Positions 1-8,260 of a stretch of DNA of 64,000 bases are shown here, piece after piece (positions within the stretch are counted from its first letter, which is position 1; each line of letters begins with the position of its first letter). Made by a program: the position numbers and the translations under genes. Under the pieces are notes generated by a model. The model did no database searches, was not told the origin of the DNA, and saw only the letters and a program-made list of their open reading frames with translations. The DNA comes from Bradyrhizobiaceae bacterium PARB1 (lineage in GTDB: Bacteria; Pseudomonadota; Alphaproteobacteria; Rhizobiales; Xanthobacteraceae): assembly GCA_002256345.1 (NCBI GenBank), contig NKIY01000002.1:992001-1056000 (forward strand), in the 5' to 3' direction.

Positions 1-510
1 GAACACATGGGCGCCATGCAGCAGCTCGATGGTGCCGACATGGCCGCGCACATAACGCGGCAACCGCGTGTGAGTGGTCGGTGCCATCACCTTGGCGCGA
101 ACGCGGTCACCGACGGCAAATCGTGCAGGCGTATCGATCTCGCGTTCGGTCGGACCGCCACGACGGAGCATGGCATCGACCTCGCCGGGCTTCAGCACCG
201 GCACATTCTTGCGCGGCAGCAGCGCCTGGCCGCTGTCGAGTTCTTCGCGCGAGACGAGGCCGCGCTCGGCCATCAAAGTCTCGAGGCCGCCGAGCCAAAC
301 CTCGTAATAGCTGCGGTTGAGATAATCGCGCGGTGAGCGATTCTCGCGGGCATAGCGCGACATATCGATATTCCACTGGCCCGGCTTCGCCATGGCCAGC
401 GTGATGCCGAGCATGCGGCGCTCCCACTCGCCGTGGAAGACGGGCTCGTTCGTCTCAGGCTCGACTTTGCCGAAGCCCTGATGGCCGCCCATGTCATGCG
501 CGCCGTCCAT
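1..510 (-). CDS. nthB: Nitrile hydratase beta subunit (partial, C-terminus outside window)
   Basis: The reading frame opens at an ATG that shares its A with the TGA of the alpha-subunit gene, so the two are translationally coupled. The 170 residues present begin MDGAHDMGG and include FHGEWERRMLGITLAM and a GDRVRAKVM segment, as expected for the beta subunit. The protein pairs with alpha to hydrate nitriles to amides in the cytoplasm. The frame runs off the window without a stop, so the C-terminus and any downstream activator gene cannot be seen. Confidence 0.92.
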   Translation of the reverse strand, partial: MDGAHDMGGHQGFGKVEPETNEPVFHGEWERRMLGITLAMAKPGQWNIDMSRYARENRSPRDYLNRSYYEVWLGGLETLMAERGLVSREELDSGQALLPRKNVPVLKPGEVDAMLRRGGPTEREIDTPARFAVGDRVRAKVMAPTTHTRLPRYVRGHVGTIELLHGAHVF

Positions 511-1166
511 CACACCACCTCCGCGGGCTGCTTCGCCACGCCGGTGCCGATCATGCTGTCGCGGGTGACGAGATCCGCAAGACGCTCCTCGCTCCAGCCT
601 TGGGTGCCCTCCGGGCGCATGGGAACGACGAGATAGCGGATCTCGGCGGTGGAATCCCACACCTTGATCTTCGTTTCCTGCGGCAGCGCGACGCCGAAAT
701 CGCCGAGCACGCCGCGCGGATCGCGCACCGCCTTGGAGCGATAGGGCGCGGCTTTGTACCAGACAGGCGGCAGGCCCAGCACCGACCATGGATAGCAGGA
801 GCACAGCGTGCACACGACTATGTTGTGGGTGTCGGGCGTATTGACGACGGCAACGATATGCTCGCCTTGGCGCCCCTCATAGCCGAGCTCGGCGATGGCC
901 GGTGTCGCGTCCTGCAAAAGGCGTTCGTAAAAAGCGGAATCGCTCCATGCTTTGGCGATGACGCGCGCGCCGTTGCGCGGACCGACCTTGGTCTCATAGG
1001 TCTGGATCAGCTCATCCAGTGCGGCGGGATCGACATAGCCTTTCTCGACCAGAATGCTTTCCAGCGCGCGTACGCGCAGCTCCGTCTCGGACAATTCCGA
1101 ATGGTCGTGGTCATGGTGATGACCGTGATGATGACCATGGTCATCGTGATGATCGTGCCCGCTCAT
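510..1166 (-). CDS. nthA: Nitrile hydratase alpha subunit, cobalt type, His-rich N-terminus
   Basis: This is the catalytic subunit of nitrile hydratase. The metal-binding claw VCTLCSCY is present, with cysteines at about residues 119, 122 and 124. Thr in the second position and Tyr after the last Cys mark the cobalt rather than the iron class. The start is the ATG at 1166, preceded by GGAGA; the frame could extend 16 codons upstream but those codons have no good ribosome site. Residues 4-22 contain 12 histidines and five aspartates, which is not part of the catalytic fold. The gene is first in an alpha-beta operon and divergent from an amidohydrolase. Confidence 0.94.
   Translation of the reverse strand: MSGHDHHDDHGHHHGHHHDHDHSELSETELRVRALESILVEKGYVDPAALDELIQTYETKVGPRNGARVIAKAWSDSAFYERLLQDATPAIAELGYEGRQGEHIVAVVNTPDTHNIVVCTLCSCYPWSVLGLPPVWYKAAPYRSKAVRDPRGVLGDFGVALPQETKIKVWDSTAEIRYLVVPMRPEGTQGWSEERLADLVTRDSMIGTGVAKQPAEVV
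1101..1166 (-). other. Histidine-rich N-terminal segment of the nitrile hydratase alpha subunit
   Basis: The first 22 codons encode 12 His and 5 Asp in runs such as [11 protein letters not shown]. Such tracts usually bind divalent metals (Co, Ni, Zn). Cobalt is the expected cofactor here, so a role in metal capture or storage is a reasonable inference, but nothing in the sequence proves it. Confidence 0.8.
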
Positions 1167-1325
1167 GGCGACATCTCCATTTTGCGTCGAATCCACCACA
1201 GTTGCGCTGCGCACGCAACATGCGTCGCCCTGCCGAAACTGCAGGCGCGCTGCCCACTCTACAATCTTGCGGCCATAGAGGATTTACGTCATTCGACCCG
1301 CGTCAATGACGACGGAAGGTTCACC
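1167..1325. promoter_or_regulatory. Divergent promoter region between nthA and the amidohydrolase
   Basis: This 159-bp non-coding gap separates two divergent transcription units and must hold both promoters. I see the ribosome site for nthA (GGAGA on the minus strand) but no clear -35/-10 pair or strong palindrome. Confidence 0.4.
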
Positions 1326-2972
1326 ATGTCGAAGCCCAGCCTGATCCTCACCGGCGGTCGCGTTTTCTGCGGCCTTAACGAAGGTTTTGCGGAAGCGATC
1401 GCGCTATCGGGCGACCGCGTGCTCGCCACCGGCAGCGCCGAGCAAATCGCCGAGATGGCTGGCCCGGACACCCGCGTGATCGAACTGGCCGGCCGCACGG
1501 CGATCCCCGGCCTCAACGATGCCCATATGCATCTGCTGCCGCTCGGCCTGACCATGACCGAGATCAATCTGCGGCCGGAGACCGGCGCCAACTCGATCGG
1601 CGAAATCCTGCGCCGGGTCGCGGAGAAGGCAAAAACCGCGAAACCCGGCGAATGGATCAATGGCCGCGGCTATGATCACAACGAGCTTGCCGAAGGCCGC
1701 CACCCCACTGCGGAAGAACTCGACATGGTGGCGCCGAACAATCCGGTCTATCTCAAACGCACCTGCGGCCACGTGGCCGTGATCAACACACAAGCGATGC
1801 GCGCGGCCGGCATCGGCCACAACACGCCCGAGCCCGATGGCGGCATGATCGAGCGCCGCGACAACAAGCTGACAGGCCTGATCGCCGAACGCGCGCTGCG
1901 CCTGATTGTCGATGCGGCGCCGAAGCCGAGCGCCGAGCGTCTGCGCGACGCCATCGACCGCGCCAGCCGCTTCATGCTCTCGCAGGGCTTTACCGCCGTC
2001 ATGGATGCCGCGGTCGGCATGGCCGCGGGCATGGACGAGATCGATGCCTATGAGGATCTGGCGAAAAACAACACGCTGCCGATCCGCACCTGGGTCTGCA
2101 TCTATGGCAACACCGACGGCATTGGCGATAAAGCCTATGACGCCGGCTACCGCTTCGGCCGCGAGGTCGGCCGGCTACGCTATGGTGCGATGAAAGTATT
2201 CGGCGACGGTAGCGCCGGCGGTCTCACCGCGGCGATGAGCGAACCCTATCTGGTCGGCGATCCCAAAAATCGCGGCATCTTCTGCTACACCGACAAGGAG
2301 ATGCACGACTTCCTGTCGCATTATCACAATCGCGGCTACCAGCTCGCGATCCATGCCATCGGCGATGCAGCCATCGAGCAGGTGTTGTCCGGCATCGAGA
2401 AGGCATCGACGGAAGCCAACCCGATTCTCGGCCGCCGCCACCGCATCGAGCATTGCGGCTTCCTGTCGGACAACCAGATCGCACGCATGGCGGCATCAGG
2501 CATCGATCCCGTGCCGCAGCCCGTCTTCATGTATGAATTCGGCGATCTCTATGTCACCAATGTCGGCCAGTCGCGCACCGATGTCGCCTATCCCATGCGC
2601 AAATGGTTCGAGGCCGGCCTGCATCCGGCCGCAAGCTCGGACGCGCCGGTGTCGACTACCGATCCGTTCAAGAATCTCTTCACGATGACCACACGCATGT
2701 CGAACCGGCACACCGTGCTGGGCGAGGATCAGAAACTGTCGATGGCGGAAGCGATCCACGCCTACACGTATTTCGGCGCCTATACGCAATTTGCAGAAAA
2801 CAACGTCGGCCGTCTCGTGTCGGGCCAGCTCGCTGATATCGCCGTGCTGAGCCACGACGTGTTCAGCGTCGCGCCCGAGGTGGTGGAGAAGGACACGCGC
2901 TGCGATCTCACCATTCTCGGCGGTGAGGTCGTGTATGACCGCCTCGGGCAAGTGGCGGAAGCAGCGGAGTAA
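1326..2972 (+). CDS. YtcJ-like amidohydrolase family 3 protein
   Basis: This 548-residue metal-dependent hydrolase is of the amidohydrolase superfamily, YtcJ/N-substituted formamide deformylase-like group. It has an N-terminal beta-sandwich segment, the metal motif DAHMHL near residue 60, GDGSAGG, IHAIGDAAI and ASSDAPV blocks in the expected order. The open frame extends far upstream on this strand, but that part is antisense to nitrile hydratase alpha; the start at MSKPSLILTGG fits the family. YtcJ relatives remove N-formyl or N-acyl groups from amides. Divergence from nitrile hydratase suggests work on nitrile- or isonitrile-derived amides, which is inference. The substrate is unknown. Confidence 0.85.
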   Translation: MSKPSLILTGGRVFCGLNEGFAEAIALSGDRVLATGSAEQIAEMAGPDTRVIELAGRTAIPGLNDAHMHLLPLGLTMTEINLRPETGANSIGEILRRVAEKAKTAKPGEWINGRGYDHNELAEGRHPTAEELDMVAPNNPVYLKRTCGHVAVINTQAMRAAGIGHNTPEPDGGMIERRDNKLTGLIAERALRLIVDAAPKPSAERLRDAIDRASRFMLSQGFTAVMDAAVGMAAGMDEIDAYEDLAKNNTLPIRTWVCIYGNTDGIGDKAYDAGYRFGREVGRLRYGAMKVFGDGSAGGLTAAMSEPYLVGDPKNRGIFCYTDKEMHDFLSHYHNRGYQLAIHAIGDAAIEQVLSGIEKASTEANPILGRRHRIEHCGFLSDNQIARMAASGIDPVPQPVFMYEFGDLYVTNVGQSRTDVAYPMRKWFEAGLHPAASSDAPVSTTDPFKNLFTMTTRMSNRHTVLGEDQKLSMAEAIHAYTYFGAYTQFAENNVGRLVSGQLADIAVLSHDVFSVAPEVVEKDTRCDLTILGGEVVYDRLGQVAEAAE

Positions 2973-3158
2973 CGCGGGCCGCGCGGCGCACACGGCGGCG
3001 CGCTCGATAGAGCCGCCGCATGCCAGCTCCCGAATGCATCGCAGCATCCGACAAATTCGGTATCATGCTGCGATCATCAAACTGTCATGGTTATTGATCT
3101 TCGCTCGTCCACTGATACGCTGCCTGCCGCTGGGGATGTAACGGTGTGTGAGTGACGC

Positions 3159-3308
3159 ATGACCATATCCATGAAGGTGCCTGCATCATCCCGCGAACAG
3201 TTCCTGCTGATCGTGCAGCAGGAAATGGAGCGCTTCGAGCGCGAAGAACGTGAATTACGGAAGGAAGATCGCGCCGAACGCGCAAGACTCCTGAAGCTCC
3301 CCGAATAA
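3159..3308 (+). CDS. Small charged hypothetical protein (49 aa)
   Basis: An ATG-to-TAA frame encodes 49 residues. After a short start, it is a highly charged amphipathic stretch with EMERFEREERELRKEDRAER, which predicts one continuous helix, possibly a coiled coil. It sits alone between the amidohydrolase and the polysaccharide locus. The ribosome site is weak (GTGAGTGACGC). Small charged helical proteins of this size are common in the group, but I do not recognise a family. It may be a real small gene or a chance ORF. Confidence 0.4.
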   Translation: MTISMKVPASSREQFLLIVQQEMERFEREERELRKEDRAERARLLKLPE

Positions 3309-3375
3309 TCCAGACGCAGTCTATGCGGCCGTTCCGCGCCGTGCGTGAGAAGCCGCCGGAAGCCTGACGCGCGAT

Positions 3376-4497
3376 TTACCGCAGCCGGGCCGCAAAGCCG
3401 CGCAACGCGTTCTTCAGTGGCTTGCTGCGATGATAGATCGTGGTCAGCAGAGCGCCGGCCGGCGACCGCGACACGCTGAAATTGTCGAGAAGAACCTCCT
3501 CGACGCGGAATAGCGACTTGTAGCCGGTATTACCGACACCGAAGTCGAGCCTGTGCAGGCCAGCATCGAAGCGCAGTTTGATGACGCGAAACAGCAGTTG
3601 CATGCCCACCGAATATTTCGCCATGCGTTCGGTATCCGCACCGATCAGTACCGCATGGCACTGCTCCTGGTGGCCGACGCCGAACAGCACCGCAACCGGC
3701 TCGCCATCGAGGCAACTGACATAGGTGATGGCTTCGCCGCTCGCCGCACCGGCAATGGCGTAGTTGCGATAGAAATCGACGAAGACGGGATTGTCGAGCA
3801 GATCCGACTTGAAACGATCCTTGCGCGCGCGTTGCAGGAAATCGAAGGCGGCGTGGATCTCCTGTTCGGATTGCGCAACGCGATGCTCATAGAGCCCAAC
3901 TTCGCGCTCGACCTGGCGATTGAGCCTGCCGAGTTCTTTGGAGAATTTCCGGTTCAGCGTCTTGCGCTGCCAGAATTCGAAATCGTCGCCGGTCTCACTA
4001 TGGTAGGCGGCATTCTCGTTGAGGCTCATGACGGCGCCATCGAACAGACGCCGCACGTCGAAACCGTCGCGCCGCACCTTGCGGAACAGCAACGCGCCCG
4101 CGCCTGCCAGTACTTCTCCGAAACGCTGGCGCATCAGCGGATTGTTCGCCAGCGCTTCCAGCACAATGATCTCGCCAACCGCCGCATTGGCATCACAGAC
4201 ACCGAAATCGGCGGGCTGAATGACCGTGAGCGGTCCGAGCTTCTGTACCACCAGCGGCAACACCGCGAGCAGGCTGCGATCCACGGGATCGCGCACCGTG
4301 ACCGTATGCTGACGCGCACCGAGCGCCGGGACGAGATCGCGATGAATCGCGGCCTGCCACAGCGGCCCCTGGAACGCAGTGACATCCGCGCGCGCAAACA
4401 GGTCGCGATACTCAGCCGACAGGAAGTCGAAGCCGGGCTCGACGCCAACGACCGCAGCGTCTCCCATCGTCACCCGTGTTTCGACGCGCATATCCAT
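3376..4497 (-). CDS. GNAT-family acyltransferase, BioF2/CelD-like
   Basis: This 373-residue protein resembles the BioF2-like acetyltransferase domain found in CelD/BcsL-type proteins of polysaccharide loci. Recognisable features are the basic helix FWQRKTLNRKFSKELGRLNRQ near the middle, then YVSCLDGEPVAVLFGV and the C-terminal RLDFGVGNTGYKSLF block that form the acyl-CoA fold. It is the last gene of the minus-strand polysaccharide operon, starting 8 bp after the cupin-like gene. A role in acylating the polysaccharide or a precursor is inferred from family and context. Confidence 0.75.
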   Translation of the reverse strand: MDMRVETRVTMGDAAVVGVEPGFDFLSAEYRDLFARADVTAFQGPLWQAAIHRDLVPALGARQHTVTVRDPVDRSLLAVLPLVVQKLGPLTVIQPADFGVCDANAAVGEIIVLEALANNPLMRQRFGEVLAGAGALLFRKVRRDGFDVRRLFDGAVMSLNENAAYHSETGDDFEFWQRKTLNRKFSKELGRLNRQVEREVGLYEHRVAQSEQEIHAAFDFLQRARKDRFKSDLLDNPVFVDFYRNYAIAGAASGEAITYVSCLDGEPVAVLFGVGHQEQCHAVLIGADTERMAKYSVGMQLLFRVIKLRFDAGLHRLDFGVGNTGYKSLFRVEEVLLDNFSVSRSPAGALLTTIYHRSKPLKNALRGFAARLR

Positions 4498-4505
4498 GGC
4501 AATGC

Positions 4506-5435
4506 TCAGATCGCCACGCGGCCGTTATCGCTCGACGGATCAAGACGGAAATTGCGGGTCTTGATGACGTCGCCCTCGAGCTGCTTGCCCATCTTCTTCC
4601 AGATCAGCGCCGAGGCCGCTTTCGGATAGACATGGACGCCGTGATCCCGGGTGGACGTATTGTTGAGACCAATGGTCCGGCGCAAAACGCCGTTGCCGTA
4701 GTGCACCGCGTAGGAATTCCAGATCGGCTTGGTCCAATGCTCCATGGTGACGGAGATATTTAGGCAGTCGTGGTTTTCCACCTTGTGCGGCGCATAGAGT
4801 GGCCAGGTGATCATCTCGCCCGGATGCAGATCGATGGTCTGCGCGAATTCATCGAACCAGCCGCGATAGGGCATGTCCTCAGTGGTCTCGCGCAACAGGA
4901 TCTTCTCGATATTCTTCGGCGCCATGAAGACCTCCGAGCGCGGATACAGAAACACGCGCTTGATTCCCTCGATCTGCCACAGCGACTGGCCCTGGATGTC
5001 CGCGTGATACGGCACCTTACAGTTCGGCGACGAAATAAGGATGCCGAGATTACGCTTGAAGGTCTTGAAGCCATCCATGCGGTCGTCGAACTCGTCGAAG
5101 ATCTTGTCGAGCAGTTCGCGATATTCCGGCGCCCAATCCATGACGCGGCGGATGTTCATCCAGATGCGGCCCTTCTCGATCGCCGCGATGGCGTCGACGC
5201 CCGAGGTCTTGCCGAGTTCGCCATAGACGCGGCGATGATCGTCGCCATCGAAGCTGACGGATTCGATACCGAGCTCCTTGGTCGGGCAACGTTCAATCAC
5301 CTTGCCGAGCGCTTCACGCGTGAACAGGCCGGTGTCGATGAGACGATGATGCAGCTTGATGACATGGACGCCGAACAGGTCCTTGTGATGCGGCTGCCAA
5401 TCGGCAATGATCTTGTTATCCGGAATCATCAGCAT
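4506..5435 (-). CDS. Cupin/JmjC-like putative Fe(II)/2OG oxygenase in polysaccharide locus
   Basis: I chose the ATG at 5435 because AGGGTGA precedes it at good spacing; the open frame extends 53 codons further upstream without a site. The 309-residue product has the pattern of a double-stranded beta-helix oxygenase. It shows PYHADIQGQ with H144 and D146 as an HxD pair, a hydrophobic strand IKRVFLYPRSEVF, and LHPGEMITWPLYAPHKVEN with H217 as the likely third ligand. Cupin-like and JmjC-type dioxygenases share this arrangement. The substrate is unknown; the locus suggests hydroxylation of a surface glycan or lipid precursor. The iron-binding assignment is inference. Confidence 0.6.
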   Translation of the reverse strand: MLMIPDNKIIADWQPHHKDLFGVHVIKLHHRLIDTGLFTREALGKVIERCPTKELGIESVSFDGDDHRRVYGELGKTSGVDAIAAIEKGRIWMNIRRVMDWAPEYRELLDKIFDEFDDRMDGFKTFKRNLGILISSPNCKVPYHADIQGQSLWQIEGIKRVFLYPRSEVFMAPKNIEKILLRETTEDMPYRGWFDEFAQTIDLHPGEMITWPLYAPHKVENHDCLNISVTMEHWTKPIWNSYAVHYGNGVLRRTIGLNNTSTRDHGVHVYPKAASALIWKKMGKQLEGDVIKTRNFRLDPSSDNGRVAI

Positions 5436-5536
5436 GGTTTCACCCTGGCTTTTCGTATCGGGCCGGACCATCGGCGCCACAACGTGGCCGACAACCAGCG
5501 AAAAATTCAAACGATATTGAGTAGCCTTGTACCGAT

Positions 5537-5555
5537 ATTCCAGTGGCGCTGGAAT
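5537..5555. promoter_or_regulatory. Inverted repeat upstream of the cupin-like gene
   Basis: ATTCCAG and CTGGAAT form a perfect 7-bp inverted repeat with a 5-nt centre, about 100 bp upstream of the cupin-like start and within the 205-bp gap after the propeller gene. It could be an operator or the leader hairpin of an internal promoter. Confidence 0.35.
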
Positions 5556-5640
5556 CGCGCCAACATGACAAGCGATATCAAGGTTAAGCCGCACTCATCG
5601 CATTGCCGACAATCGCGTTAATCGAAGTTCACCGTGATCG

Positions 5641-7128
5641 TTACGATTTGAATAAATACGAAAATATCTTCGGCTGGATACGCGTGCCGTCGATGACCTC
5701 CAGCCGGCCGAGACGATTGAGCGTGTGCAGATTGCGGCCGGGCCAATGCGATGACGGCGTCACGTGATGGCGGCGGATCTGCTCGAAACGCGTGGGTGAG
5801 AGTTCGATGATCTCGGCCAGCGCCACCGCGGCACCATAGCCCCGGCTGCAATCCTGCACCGGCCGCCACAAACGGCCGTCGCGCACGACGAAATGGCCGG
5901 CGGGGCGCGCATTGGCGCGGTCGAGCAGCACCGGATTCTGCGCATGCGGCAACCACGGCCCCATCAGACTGTCCGCGTGATAGATCGACAGCGTGTCGGA
6001 ATAGCCACCGGATCCCTCGCGCGTGACGCCGAACAGGTAATAGCGCCCTTCATGCCTCACGATGGTGGCATCGCTGAGCTCGACGCCGGAAAGCAGTGTG
6101 GCGTGGCGCTCCCACCGATCCGGGAAACGCTCGCAGCGATAGAGGATCACCTCGCGCGTCGCGGAACATTCCGGAATCATCCAGAGTTCGCCGCCATCCT
6201 CGAACAGGAATGGATAAGAGAGATGCCACGGCTCTTCGAGCACGGTGAAGATTTCGCCCACGGGGCCATGCTCATTGAATTCGATCGCCGAAATGACGCC
6301 CTTGCCGAGGCGATGATCCAGCTCCTCGAAGAACACGACCGTTCGGCCCTGCCATGTCACAGCGAAGGGATCGGCGGCAAAGCGATGCGGGCGCTCCTTC
6401 AGGCGATGCCACGACACGCCGGTGAGATCGTGCGTCTTCCATATGCCGGCATCGTCGGTGAAGCGCCAACCGATATGCCACTGGGGCGCGTAGCAGAACC
6501 ACCGATAGATTTTCCGCAGCACATGCTTGACCAGACCGCACAGCACGAAACGCGGTGCAATGCCGATGTCCCTTCGCTGCGCAGATGGCGTCACACCAGG
6601 CGGCGGCCGCGGCACACCGGTCAGATTGGCGACAACCAGAGTGACCGTACGGACCATCAGCGAATCCAGCGCACCACTCAGGCCGTCCGCAACCTCGGTG
6701 GAGGGATGCCCGCGATCGACGATCTCGCCTGTGACCTCGTCGCGCAACTCGATCACCGGCATATCGCCGGCGAGAATGGCCGTAACGGCTGCGAACTCTC
6801 CTGCCTCGCCATTGAACAGTGGACGCAGATAGGATTGCGTCGTGGCCTCGCGTGCCGGCACATCGGTAAAATCGACGACGATGTCAACGAACGATGCTGA
6901 CGGAGGCGCCGCAATCGTGTTGCGATCGACAAGATCCGCACCGCAGGCACGGCCGCCCTGCAGCACGCGTTTTTCGAGCGCGAACAGCGTGTCGAGATGA
7001 CGCGGAATGGCGGTCGCCCCTTCGACCCAGCGAAGTTGAACACTGTGGCCAGCCCTCTGCAGCGACCGGACCGCGTCTACGATCCAGCCCCGCGGGCGCT
7101 TCGGATCGCAGCGCAGCTCAACAATCAT
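5641..7128 (-). CDS. Putative glycan-modifying protein with GIPC-transferase-like beta-propeller domain
   Basis: This 495-residue protein has two parts. Residues 1 to about 190 resemble a formyltransferase-like fold (MIVELRCDPKRPRGWIVDAV, then FVDIVVDFTD). The C-terminal 290 residues are a five-bladed propeller of the GH43/GH32 type, with repeated blocks such as HRFAADPFAV, YPFLFEDGGELWMIPE and DATIVRHEGRYYLFG. This domain matches what I know as the N-terminal domain of plant glucosamine inositolphosphorylceramide transferase. It overlaps the GT4 gene by 4 bp. Glycan binding or transfer is likely, but the reaction is unknown. Confidence 0.6.
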   Translation of the reverse strand: MIVELRCDPKRPRGWIVDAVRSLQRAGHSVQLRWVEGATAIPRHLDTLFALEKRVLQGGRACGADLVDRNTIAAPPSASFVDIVVDFTDVPAREATTQSYLRPLFNGEAGEFAAVTAILAGDMPVIELRDEVTGEIVDRGHPSTEVADGLSGALDSLMVRTVTLVVANLTGVPRPPPGVTPSAQRRDIGIAPRFVLCGLVKHVLRKIYRWFCYAPQWHIGWRFTDDAGIWKTHDLTGVSWHRLKERPHRFAADPFAVTWQGRTVVFFEELDHRLGKGVISAIEFNEHGPVGEIFTVLEEPWHLSYPFLFEDGGELWMIPECSATREVILYRCERFPDRWERHATLLSGVELSDATIVRHEGRYYLFGVTREGSGGYSDTLSIYHADSLMGPWLPHAQNPVLLDRANARPAGHFVVRDGRLWRPVQDCSRGYGAAVALAEIIELSPTRFEQIRRHHVTPSSHWPGRNLHTLNRLGRLEVIDGTRIQPKIFSYLFKS

Positions 7129-8258
7129 GACTGCGGCGCAAGTTGCGGGACGGGCGCGAGCAAGTCGCGAAGGAGCTGCTCATATTCATCGACCATGCGT
7201 GCGACAGAGTAACGCGCATGCAGGCCTCGGCCCGCCGCGATGAGATCAGCGCGGAGCGACGCATCATTGAGGACCCGGGAGATGGCGTCTGTGAACTGGC
7301 AGCGATCCGCTGCATCGACGAACAATGCCGCCGGCTGGCCATCGGATGCGAGCACTTCACGCAACACGGGAAGATCGCTGGCAACGACGGGCACGCCCGC
7401 GCTCGCAGCTTCGACGGCTGCGAGGCCGAAAGTCTCTGCTCGCGATGGAAAGACGAAAACATCGAGTGCCGCCAGGAAATCGCCGATCCGTTCGGGCGGC
7501 AGTTCACCCGTAAAATATACCCGAGTTTCTAAATGTTTCTCAACGACCAGTTGTCGCAGTGCAGCCTCATGCGGCCCCTGCCCGGCAAGCACGAGATGCC
7601 AGTCAGGGGAGTCTGCTAGCGTACCTATCGCGGCATCGAGACGCTTGCCGGCATTGAGACGCGCAACTGAACCGAGCAGCGGCACATCCGGCGGCAAACC
7701 GAAGGCAGCGCGCGCCTGTTGCTTCGTGAGGTCCGTCGTCTTCAGATCGAAGCCGTGCGGAATGTAGCGCAGCCTCTTGCTGTAGTTATTCGGATAGCGC
7801 GCATAGTCCATCAGCATGTCGGACGAATTGACCGTGATCAGATCGAACACGCCAAACATGCCGAGCGCAAGATCGACGGTGCGAACCAGCGGATTCATGA
7901 GCATCCGCGCGGAGACCTGATTGGCGATCACCGGCGCGGAGCTCGCAAGCCGCGCGGCGATGCCGCCGACCGTGTTGCCGTAATGCTGGAAGGTAAGGAT
8001 GGCGTCAGGCCTGATGGCACGGATCTCGCGCAGCAACTGCATGGGGAATTTGAGTGCACCAAGAACGCCGCGCGGGCGATCGTGGCTACAGTAGCGTGTA
8101 TTGGGCGGCGCGTCGAAGCTCGGGGATTTCCGATAGAAGAACAGATGGCTGACGTCGTAACCGCGCGCACCGAGCCCGGCGCCGACCAGACGCGAGATTT
8201 CCTGCGCCCCGGCATTTTCACCCTGGGTTTGGATGAACAGGATGCGGCGCGGAGACAT
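7125..8258 (-). CDS. Family 4 glycosyltransferase
   Basis: This 377-residue GT-B glycosyltransferase opens with MSPRRILFIQTQGENAGAQ. It carries LLGSVARLNAGKRLD, the nucleotide-sugar segment LAGQGPHEAALRQ, and the GT4 EX7E block SRAETFGLAAVEAASAGVPVVAS. It should add a sugar from a nucleotide donor to a lipid-linked glycan on the cytoplasmic face of the inner membrane. It lies 2 bp after the flippase gene and overlaps the propeller gene by ATGA, so the three are co-translated. Donor and acceptor are unknown. Confidence 0.88.
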   Translation of the reverse strand: MSPRRILFIQTQGENAGAQEISRLVGAGLGARGYDVSHLFFYRKSPSFDAPPNTRYCSHDRPRGVLGALKFPMQLLREIRAIRPDAILTFQHYGNTVGGIAARLASSAPVIANQVSARMLMNPLVRTVDLALGMFGVFDLITVNSSDMLMDYARYPNNYSKRLRYIPHGFDLKTTDLTKQQARAAFGLPPDVPLLGSVARLNAGKRLDAAIGTLADSPDWHLVLAGQGPHEAALRQLVVEKHLETRVYFTGELPPERIGDFLAALDVFVFPSRAETFGLAAVEAASAGVPVVASDLPVLREVLASDGQPAALFVDAADRCQFTDAISRVLNDASLRADLIAAGRGLHARYSVARMVDEYEQLLRDLLAPVPQLAPQS

Positions 8259-8260
8259 CG

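Noticed and set aside
600-1325. Upstream extension of the amidohydrolase frame (242 codons)
   Set aside because: It is antisense to nitrile hydratase alpha, which has full motif support; the amidohydrolase family starts at MSKPSLILTGG.
3553-5621. Long plus-strand open frames opposite the acyltransferase and cupin-like genes
   Set aside because: They are high-GC antisense shadows with no domain pattern; the minus-strand genes have motifs, overlaps and ribosome sites.
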